NCBI GenBank assembly: GCA_965262305.1 | Contig: CBDHEY010000004.1 | Span: 186,001-250,000, forward strand | Reading direction: 5' to 3' | DNA from: CBDHEY01 sp965262305 | GTDB taxonomy: Bacteria > Pseudomonadota > Gammaproteobacteria > Pseudomonadales > Cellvibrionaceae | DNA: 64,000 bases | In this document: positions 58,301 to 64,000 of the stretch, in pieces | How the letters are laid out: every line of letters begins with the position of its first letter | Position numbering within the stretch: the stretch's first letter is position 1 | Notes under the pieces: generated by a model | What the model was told of the DNA's origin: nothing | Seen by the model: the letters and a program-made list of their open reading frames with translations, nothing else | Databases searched by the model: none | Made by a program: the position numbers and the translations under genes

Positions 58301-58915
58301 AGAGGTGGCAGTGGCACAAGATTCGGTGCGCTGCATTGGTCCGCCAATTTTGATGAGGTACAAGACTTTGAAATCCAAATTGAACAGCTCAATCGAGGTA
58401 CGGGATTAATACCTGGGTTAACCTTTTTAGACCAAACACCGCTAGAGCATGTTACGAGCGGACAGTCGGACGAGCTAGATGCGTTATCTGATTATGTCAG
58501 CAGCCTCGGGCAAAATAGTGTTAAACGTTCACCATTTCGAGAATACACAGGCGAACTGAGTATTTCGGCTCAGAATGGGCGGGATCTTTTCGAAGAACTT
58601 GACTGTTCATCGTGTCATCTAGGAACAGCCTTTAGGGATGGAACAACGCACGATGTAGGCACGATCACAGAAGCTTCGGGCTCTCGTCTTGGTGGGCCAC
58701 TAGCCGAAATTAGAACACCGAGTTTAATACAGCTCTGGGACTCGGCCCCCTATTTTCACAACGGCTCTGCAGAGACCCTTGAAGATGTATTCGACTTTGG
58801 TGATCACACACTGGATATTAGTGACGAAGACGAAGCCGACTTAATTGAGTACTTGCTTTCGATTGATAGAGAAAGCTATATCACTGACACGGAAATGTTT
58901 GAAGTCGCAGACTAG
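55340..58915 (+). CDS. Large secreted propeller / Big_5 / di-haem cytochrome protein
   Basis: This is a 1191-residue protein with a short signal peptide (to about residue 17). An N-terminal region of 440 residues has repeated structure and a CDTC site. Then come a Big_5 Ig-like domain (about 440-535), a Pro-rich linker, and a YncE-like beta-propeller (about 580-900; NLWVVNPDNDSLTILHRE, LYVSLYGSGEVIQINP). The C-terminal di-haem region has CASCH (958-962) and CSSCH (1089-1093). The last part (TPSLIQLWDSAPYFHNGSAETL) resembles MauG/di-haem peroxidase ends. It is probably extracellular and does redox chemistry; the partner is the preceding lipoprotein by coupling. Confidence 0.83.
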   Translation: MKNFLITLSLFSVYSFGASYPANIDYGSEGDFILKTGTEFGRTADLMPIGPVLINLPEAPGSTDVGVEYRGEDTAWDLSDLRNPTIIRSLTCDTCFLSQPTNAHATMIRFIDGEAMLYTPSGFRPSNVVFDQNGATSNDQVVLRDHVDPTWDFDPLNYTSQTSPYYVRMYWEYDIEDEQFGIRDPSQILNFEEPSFWLGEFLVEWNHLGQTGVTGFASWLGNLLVISSDQQSTGIAIYDVSGFKEGEIPELLSVYRPNLTEPNGNPISIGGYWMEPYGTTKMVWAARQKDSSPRRDYPAFYIVDFEDPENPQLTCEIYFNQDASDPSDGDEHSDPMYVNFQDNYAYVDHFRVDIDRCENAYLDGSISENEFNEIVFKFQDTENSCDASQYFRPLGQVGIFGGHDIFSTLDVNEQGMCFFVTSDEPDTRPPFVSGHRPLANQTNYPVDGFVHIHIPETLRTETVLNAVEFNQLDSGGNSVDDISFKHQLSHTGTISIWPDSDLASNTSYSVTLTGIQDFMGNTMPPYSFNFSTGSQVAGNPNPSPQPSLEPTPEPSPIASPEIPSFSGNPYYANQSSQIACEPESEEGNLWVVNPDNDSLTILHREYSSTNLDLNVEVVREISLNYENPTSVTKTANMYAITYRDDDKVVFHDANGYPISAIDTGHGTQPISSIFNGEFLYVSLYGSGEVIQINPETREIIARLAIGPYPKAMALFGNRLLITRFISTHDNGFIYDINIEDQMTQNSTILVNKVTVPDELMHGSGVPNYLSSIVISPDGARAYVSANKANVDRGTFRNERSLDDDNTIRPMMAIIDLVNNEDSNSDPATTENTIDFDNAADPAGTTFLVNGIIRATSFQGNNAVTLDNLQANRTALVPVGGAPQSMCATTRTLWVKNFSDRSVSAIDVAGFMHDGRLNPSVQTIVTVSNERLSESELLGLQIFYHARQEDISPEGYISCASCHAEGGHDGMVWDLTSLGEGLRNTIDLRGGSGTRFGALHWSANFDEVQDFEIQIEQLNRGTGLIPGLTFLDQTPLEHVTSGQSDELDALSDYVSSLGQNSVKRSPFREYTGELSISAQNGRDLFEELDCSSCHLGTAFRDGTTHDVGTITEASGSRLGGPLAEIRTPSLIQLWDSAPYFHNGSAETLEDVFDFGDHTLDISDEDEADLIEYLLSIDRESYITDTEMFEVAD

Positions 58916-59227
58916 TTTTCATCACGTTTTCTTATTTTACGGGGCACAAAATTTGTTGCCCCGTTTTAAGTATCAACTCGCGTCTCTCCACAAAATTGTA
59001 TTTTAACCCTTCGTGGTTTATCTTGGTGCCCAGTACTCCAACATTCTAAGAAACCCCAACTTGTTCTAAAGCCTATCGAAGCTGTAACAAAAATATAAAT
59101 TACTTAGCTCAATTTAAGATATAAAATGTATCTCAATAAAATTTCAAATGACATAGCTACATAGAGGTTTTATTCCGCAATAACCTCTCGTAAAATTTAA
59201 AATTAGATTTATAAAGGAAACAACACT
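58916..59227. other. Intergenic region
   Basis: This is 312 bases holding the terminator at 58939-58968 and then AT-rich DNA with the presumed promoter and the AAAGGA site of the next lipoprotein gene. Nothing else is supported. Confidence 0.4.
58939..58968 (+). terminator. Rho-independent terminator of the propeller/di-haem gene
   Basis: Eight-base arms ACGGGGCA and TGCCCCGT flank a ten-base loop and are followed by a short T-run. It begins 24 bases after the stop codon. Confidence 0.8.
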
Positions 59228-60262
59228 GTGCTTTTAGGAAAAAAAACATATTCATCACTATTTAACCTTTCTTTCGCTTTAGTTCTATCTGCTTGTTCAG
59301 GCGGAAACGAAAACTCCGATGAAGACCTAGATTTGGATGATATATCCACAATTGATTCAAGTTTAAGCGACTCTGAAACGGAATTCTGCAATGGCAATTT
59401 ACCGGTACAAAACAAATCAAATTTTACAGTGTCCTCTAATACTTTTGGCGATGGATCAGATGGCGAAATACTTATCACCAACGGAGAGACATTCGTCATT
59501 GATCAAACCCAATACAATTTTAGTAATTTCTACGCTGAAGCGGATTCGCTATTGCTGATTTCAAACAATCTCGCAAATTCAGCCGAGACGATTGAGATAA
59601 ATTCCCTTGGAATTTGTAACTTCTTGGGTGATATCGATTTTTCGAACTTCGATGGCGATATCAAAATACATTGTGGTGGCGAGATGAATCTAGGTGGGAT
59701 TTTTTTGGGCTCAACCAATGGTAAAACAGTGCTCACTTCCAATTCTTTTGTTATAAATTCTAGTTTCGATCCAAGTAATGTAAATATTCTCTTTTCTGGA
59801 ACCAGCCCAAATGCTTCTATTTCTTTTACAGGAGGAGAATTTAACTCTTTGGTGCAAACGGATCTTCCGTCAAATGGCGATAGTGTAACCATCGGAAATA
59901 ATATATTAAACTTAGATGTAGATTCGCCACAGACAATTGATGGGACCATATCAACTGGAGATAATCTAATCAGCTTAAATGATTCATCTCAAGAAATAAC
60001 GTTGGTACTAACCCAGCCCATTGATTCAGATATATTGATAATAGATGAAACTCAATCTAATTCTATAACTACTGCTAATCCAGTGATTCCTCAAGTAATT
60101 GACAACGGAATTGAAATTGACCTTCAAGACTCTGAGATGAACAATTTACAACCTATTAACATCGACTTTAATCAAGAAGAACCAACAGTTTTCTCCAACG
60201 AAGATGCACAAGTACTAACAAATTCTTCGGAAGACATAATACTTGATGATAAGTGCCAGTAA
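59228..60262 (+). CDS. Repetitive lipoprotein of unknown function
   Basis: This 344-residue protein starts at GTG 59228 after AAAGGA, with a lipoprotein signal ending in LSAC. The mature protein is very acidic and rich in Asn, Ser and Asp, with many short beta-strand-like segments (IEINSLGICNFLGDIDFSNFDGDIKIHCGGEMNLGG). It contains four cysteines spread through it. It may be a beta-helix. No family was recognised. The gene is followed by a decayed GFA gene, so it ends a plus-strand unit. Confidence 0.7.
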   Translation: MLLGKKTYSSLFNLSFALVLSACSGGNENSDEDLDLDDISTIDSSLSDSETEFCNGNLPVQNKSNFTVSSNTFGDGSDGEILITNGETFVIDQTQYNFSNFYAEADSLLLISNNLANSAETIEINSLGICNFLGDIDFSNFDGDIKIHCGGEMNLGGIFLGSTNGKTVLTSNSFVINSSFDPSNVNILFSGTSPNASISFTGGEFNSLVQTDLPSNGDSVTIGNNILNLDVDSPQTIDGTISTGDNLISLNDSSQEITLVLTQPIDSDILIIDETQSNSITTANPVIPQVIDNGIEIDLQDSEMNNLQPINIDFNQEEPTVFSNEDAQVLTNSSEDIILDDKCQ

Positions 60263-60268
60263 ACATAA

Positions 60269-60649
60269 ATGAAATATTTTGGAAGCCGTCATTAACGCAA
60301 TTCAGGTTGAAATAGAAGCTGATTAGTAAATAACGGTGGAAGACAATAACTGTTCAACATGCAGGAAAACTGACTTTTTCCATCTTATCCATCCTCTGAA
60401 AAAACTTAAGTTGCTTCAAGTAAAGAAGGCTTAACAACATAGCATTTTAATATTGGACTAGCAAAACATACCATTTGCAAAATATGTGGAGTGAAGCCGT
60501 TTTATATTCCAAGGTCTATTCCGCATGGAAATGACATAAATGTTCTATGCTTTGATACATCAGTGAAGAAATTAATAATATAAAAATTTGATGGGATCAA
60601 TTGGGAAGATCATGCGCACAAACTTTCCCACAAAAGTAAATGCGCATGA
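60269..60649 (+). pseudogene. Decayed GFA (CENP-V type) family gene
   Basis: The start MKYFGSRH is followed, after a two-base gap where the Cys codon should be, by NAIQVEIEAD. Then come two stops, then NCSTCRKTDFFHLI (the CxxC zinc motif) in the same frame. A frameshift near 60432 leads to GLAKHTICKICGVKPFYIPRS, HGNDINVLCFD and FDGINWEDHAHKL. These are the ordered landmarks of the glutathione-dependent formaldehyde-activating-like family. At least two frameshifts and four in-frame stops make it inactive. Confidence 0.88.
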
Positions 60650-60662
60650 CCCTTGATGATTT

Positions 60663-61124
60663 TTAATCTTCGAGAAGTTTTGGCCAGTTTTCATCAGCTT
60701 TCTTAATAAAACCTGGAATATCTTTCAACCACTTTTCTTGAACCGACTTATTGTAATTTAGGTATAACTTGTCATCTACAATACGCCAATATTTTGGGTC
60801 TCCAGGTGCACGTGCAGAGTTAGCACCTACTGCCCAAGCACAGTGTCCACCGTATTGTGGTGCATACTTTTCGGGGTTCTCTTCAAAAAGCTTTTTATTT
60901 TCTTCAGAGCTAAATAACCACTTTGCACCTTTGTATTCTACTCTATGCTTTTTCGAACCTTTTACAGGCTTGCCCTCGGTAAAAAAAGCGACGGTATCAT
61001 AACCTTCAACAGCGTTGTCACTAAAAAATCCCGTGTATATTTCATCTCCAGAAAATGCTGAAACGCTAAATAAAGTAATAAAACTAAATACTAAATATTG
61101 TGTAACTCTTCTAATTTGTTGCAT
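60663..61124 (-). CDS. Secreted YHS domain protein
   Basis: The ATG at 61124 follows AGGA and starts a signal peptide (MQQIRRVTQYLVFSF); a further 17 codons are open upstream. The 153-residue protein has a YHS domain: AVEGYDTVAFFTEGKPVKGSKKH, FSSEENKKLFEENPEKYAPQYGGHCAWAV. The family is linked to metal or haem handling and is found near copper or redox genes. The C-terminal part reads YWRIVDDKLYLNYN. It stands alone on the minus strand. Confidence 0.9.
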   Translation of the reverse strand: MQQIRRVTQYLVFSFITLFSVSAFSGDEIYTGFFSDNAVEGYDTVAFFTEGKPVKGSKKHRVEYKGAKWLFSSEENKKLFEENPEKYAPQYGGHCAWAVGANSARAPGDPKYWRIVDDKLYLNYNKSVQEKWLKDIPGFIKKADENWPKLLED

Positions 61125-61609
61125 GTCGAATCCTAGTTTAGTTAATGGGTACTGGATATGACTCAGAAAAAACAATTGGGTTTCATGGAAGTTTTAAAAA
61201 TCACAAAAATGTTAAATTTTACACATTCTTTCCTTTAGATTTCCGATCTAAAGGCTGATTAAATTCCAACAAATAAAAAGTTTATCGAATATTGAACTTT
61301 GTAATTCCAACCCAATCTAAACAAGCGGCAGTTCGTAGGCGCAAGTCTTGGGGAAACGAAAAGGCCAGACTAGGTCATATAAACATTTATAGTTTCTTTT
61401 TGTCATATTCAGAATATAGAGTCTTTATAAGAGTTATTCGATATAAAGATTCTAATCTAGCGTCATCCAACCTGTGTCCTACAGAAGCCATCCAATCTCA
61501 CGAAGAACGAAAATAAATGACAGACCGTCACTTATCTGAATTCAGCATATTGATTGGAGAACACAATACCATTTATTGATAAACATTCTAAAAACAAAGG
61601 AGAAACCTT
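61125..61609. other. Intergenic region between YHS and ABC genes
   Basis: This is 485 bases holding a nine-base hairpin at 61232-61254. An open frame at 61292-61516 has no ribosome site and no recognisable content and is not accepted. The promoters of the two divergent genes should be here. Confidence 0.4.
61232..61254. repeat. Perfect inverted repeat upstream of the YHS gene
   Basis: Nine-base arms CCTTTAGAT and ATCTAAAGG surround a five-base loop, about 108 bases before the YHS start. It may be a regulator site or an RNA hairpin. Confidence 0.45.
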
Positions 61610-62563
61610 ATGCTTGAGGTAAACAACCTAACTCGCAGTTACGGTGATTTCCTTGCAGTGAACAATGTAAGCTTTAGCATTGGCACTGGTGAAATCGTAG
61701 GCCTTCTGGGACACAATGGTGCAGGAAAAACCACCATTATGAAGATGATAAGCGGCTACCTTGAACCCGACCAAGGTAGCATCTTAGTTGAGAAAATCGA
61801 CTTAGCCACTCAGCCCAAAAAAATTCAACAGCTTCTAGGGTATTTGCCAGAGAACTTGCCAGTTTATCCCGAAATGACTGTTGCTGATTATTTAGACTAT
61901 GCGGCTGATCTAAAGAATCTAAGTGGAGAAGCAAAACGAAAATCCATTCAAAATGCTATTTTTTCAATCGAAATACAAGACAAACTTTTAGACCCCATCT
62001 ACACCCTATCACGAGGATACAAACAACGGGTTGGTGTAGCTCAAGCGATATTAGGCGATCCTAAACTATTAATTCTTGATGAACCAACTAACGGGTTAGA
62101 TCCGACTCAGACTGAACACATGCGTCGATTAATTAAAGAGATTGCAAAGAGTGCAACCGTTATTCTTTCAACTCATATTATGCAAGAAGTCGAGGCGTTA
62201 TGTGACCGAGTCTTAATCGTAAACTCAGGAGAACTCGCTGTTGACGCTAAGATGCAAGATTTACAAGAGAGTAATAGAATAGAACTGAGCTGTTCACTAG
62301 CTCCAGAAAATCTATCAGCACAACTGAAAGAAATCGAAGCTATTCAAACCGTTGACTATACAGGTTCGGAACATGAGGCGTTTGAATACATGATTACTTT
62401 TAATTCAGAAGCGAGCCTACAAAAACTCAGTGCCCTTCTCGCTGCAAAAATAATTCAATCAGGAGCAGATCTCTTTTCATTGCATGGAAAGAAACATGAT
62501 CTAGAAGCAATGTTTCGAGATGCTAATTTTAACAATAAAGAGGTGGTAGAAAATGCAGCCTAA
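61610..62563 (+). CDS. ABC transporter ATP-binding protein (GldA type)
   Basis: This 317-residue ATPase has Walker A GHNGAGKTT (34-42), a signature LSRGYKQRVG, Walker B LLILDEPTNGLDP and the H-loop STHIMQE. A C-terminal extension of about 90 residues is typical of GldA/NodI-like ABC proteins. It lies upstream of the fused permease/GldG gene, whose ATG overlaps its end by 11 bases. In gammaproteobacteria this pair is an ABC exporter of unknown substrate, unlike the gliding machinery of Bacteroidetes. Confidence 0.93.
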   Translation: MLEVNNLTRSYGDFLAVNNVSFSIGTGEIVGLLGHNGAGKTTIMKMISGYLEPDQGSILVEKIDLATQPKKIQQLLGYLPENLPVYPEMTVADYLDYAADLKNLSGEAKRKSIQNAIFSIEIQDKLLDPIYTLSRGYKQRVGVAQAILGDPKLLILDEPTNGLDPTQTEHMRRLIKEIAKSATVILSTHIMQEVEALCDRVLIVNSGELAVDAKMQDLQESNRIELSCSLAPENLSAQLKEIEAIQTVDYTGSEHEAFEYMITFNSEASLQKLSALLAAKIIQSGADLFSLHGKKHDLEAMFRDANFNNKEVVENAA

Positions 62564-64000
62564 TTCTATTGCGACTCATTCTATGTTTAACTCGATTAAA
62601 CGTATCGCACTCAAAGAAGTCACACTATTTTTTGCGTCGCCAATTGCCTATCTATTTTTAGCAAGTTTTGCAATTGTTACATTGTTTGTATTTTTTTGGG
62701 GAGAATCTTTTTTCTCACGAAACATTGCTGATGTAAGACCTTTATTTGAGTGGATGCCAATATTGCTCATATTTTTAGCCAGTACACTCACAATGCGATT
62801 ATGGAGTGAAGAGCGCAGAACAGGAACCATCGAATATATATTTACTCAACCAACTCCGCTTTGGTACTTTGTTTTAGCAAAGTTCAAAGGTTGTATCATC
62901 TTGCTTCTGCTAGCTTTGCTAATGACGTTACCTATTCCAATTACTGTCTCGATTATTGCTGATTTGGACTGGGGTCCCGTTTTATCTGGTTACATTGCTG
63001 CATTTTTCTTGGGTTCTGCGTACTTGAGTATTGGTCTATTTGTATCTGCGCGCAGCGATAATCAAATTGTGAGCTTAATCAGTGCCGTTGCCTTGTGTGG
63101 CGCATTTTATTTGATAGGTACATCCACACTAACTGATTTCGTCGGCAATGCGATGGGAGAAATTTTTCGCCTAGCTGGGACCGGTTCGCGTTTTGATTCT
63201 ATCACGCGAGGGGTATTGGATTTTGGTGATATCTATTATTACATCAGTATCATTCTTGTCTTTCTAACATTAAATACATTTATGTTAGAAAAAGAACGAT
63301 GGACCAAAAAGAAAGCAAGCAATGTAACTAAGACACATCACAATAATTGGAAATTTGCCACAGCGTTATTAATTGCCAATTTGATTATTGGAAATTTTTG
63401 GCTAAGCCAAGTCCATGGGTTGCGTATAGATACGACAAAAGGAAACCTATATTCGGTATCTGATGCTACGCACAATTATATCGCCCAGCTACAAGAACCT
63501 TTGTTGATACGAGGTTATTTTAGCGAGAAAACGCATCCACTACTAGCACCTCTTGTGCCTCAGTTGCGAGACCTAATTCGCGAATATGAGATCGCTGGCG
63601 ACGGACGAATTCAAGCGGAGTTTATTGATCCAACAGGAAAAGATGAAATCGAACAAGAAGCCAATCAAAAATTTGGTATTCAACCCACTCCTTTTCAAAT
63701 AGCCGATCGTTACCAATCCGCAATTGTGAGCTCATATTTCAATATCTTGATTCAATATGGCGATCAACATCAAGTGTTGGGATTTCAAGATTTGATTGAG
63801 GTAAAATCTCGCGGCCCAGGTGATGTCAATGTTGTATTACGTAATCCAGAACATGATCTCACTAGAGCAATTAAGAAAGCGTTAAATAGTTACCAAGCTG
63901 GTGGAAATCTATTCGACACCGTTAAAAACAATCTCATTTTTAATGCTTATGTTTCTAACGAATCGAAGCTACCTGAATCGCTTAGAAATTTTTCTGGCGA
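62553..64000 (+). CDS. Fused ABC permease (GldF-type) and GldG-like protein (partial)
   Basis: The frame from ATG 62553 is open to the window end, 482 codons. Residues 1-245 form an ABC-2 type permease with six membrane spans (KRIALKEVTLFFASPIAYLFL, LTMRLWSEERRTGTIEYIFTQP). After a linker and another span (about 270-287), a GldG-like extracytoplasmic part begins (VHGLRIDTTKGNLYSVSDATHNYI, then LRDLIREYEIAGDGRIQAEFIDP). The junction has no stop, so the two functions are on one chain. The C-terminus is outside the window. Confidence 0.88.
   Translation, partial: MQPNSIATHSMFNSIKRIALKEVTLFFASPIAYLFLASFAIVTLFVFFWGESFFSRNIADVRPLFEWMPILLIFLASTLTMRLWSEERRTGTIEYIFTQPTPLWYFVLAKFKGCIILLLLALLMTLPIPITVSIIADLDWGPVLSGYIAAFFLGSAYLSIGLFVSARSDNQIVSLISAVALCGAFYLIGTSTLTDFVGNAMGEIFRLAGTGSRFDSITRGVLDFGDIYYYISIILVFLTLNTFMLEKERWTKKKASNVTKTHHNNWKFATALLIANLIIGNFWLSQVHGLRIDTTKGNLYSVSDATHNYIAQLQEPLLIRGYFSEKTHPLLAPLVPQLRDLIREYEIAGDGRIQAEFIDPTGKDEIEQEANQKFGIQPTPFQIADRYQSAIVSSYFNILIQYGDQHQVLGFQDLIEVKSRGPGDVNVVLRNPEHDLTRAIKKALNSYQAGGNLFDTVKNNLIFNAYVSNESKLPESLRNFSG

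Noticed and set aside
61292..61516. 74-codon plus-strand frame
   Set aside because: It has a TTG start without ribosome site, basic low-complexity content and no recognisable family.
1..64000. CRISPR arrays, tRNA/rRNA genes, integron attC sites and intact insertion sequences
   Set aside because: No regularly spaced repeats, no cloverleaf-like or rRNA-like sequences, no attC-like palindromes in series and no transposase frames were found by eye; this is not a computed search.

Overview
The window is AT-rich chromosomal DNA from a gammaproteobacterium. The evidence is a dapA-bamC pair, fabV, miaE, an LpxL-type acyltransferase, a YeeN/YebC protein and RlmI, all typical of that class. Many secreted proteins with Thr/Pro-rich linkers, lectin and carbohydrate-binding modules and GH26-like domains suggest a free-living, probably marine, polysaccharide-using bacterium. 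The genus cannot be read from the sequence alone. No tRNA, rRNA, intact transposase or CRISPR array was seen.

Layout. 1-3.4 kb is a scar region: a partial PilZ gene, a hairpin holding two inverted perfect DnaA boxes, a decayed MBL-fold hydrolase gene, a 42-bp palindrome, a frameshifted RTX protein C-terminus, and a small minus-strand cluster of toxin/immunity-like genes that contains a 115-bp direct repeat. 3.6-12.6 kb is housekeeping: bamC, dapA, lipid A-type acyltransferase, fabV, miaE, a glycosyltransferase, a TauE-like transporter, a CPBP protease and a YeeN-like protein. 12.8-19.6 kb is a tightly packed operon RDD / SpoIIM-like / DUF4129 / DUF4350 / MoxR / DUF58. 19.7-24.9 kb holds a lectin-GH26 protein, a Tat-exported superoxide-reductase-like protein, a holin-muramidase pair and a LysR regulator divergent from an aldo/keto reductase. 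26-30 kb pairs a BarA-like hybrid kinase with a substrate-binding lipoprotein. 31-34.6 kb is one very large lectin/CBM/di-haem protein.

35-44.7 kb is a signalling block: a membrane AraC regulator, a two-component propeller sensor with a receiver, and a three-gene operon whose order and domains match the PhcB-PhcS-PhcR quorum-sensing module of Ralstonia (fatty-acid methyl ester signal). 45-49 kb has a small barrel protein, a DNA glycosylase, RlmI and a YbjQ-YbjQ-M48 operon. 49.5-60.3 kb is a second secreted-protein region: lectin-DUF5107, GH26-like, a K+ channel, a frameshifted lipoprotein esterase, lipoproteins and a 1191-residue propeller/di-haem protein. The last part has a decayed GFA-family gene, a YHS protein and the start of a Gld-type ABC transporter with a fused permease-GldG protein.

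Three secreted proteins (19.7, 31.3 and 49.5 kb) share the same N-terminal lectin module, and the GH26-like domain occurs once fused to it and once alone. With the di-haem proteins and the esterase they look like a dispersed kit for binding and processing polysaccharide. The Phc-like module is the most notable candidate for controlling such functions, but that link is inference.
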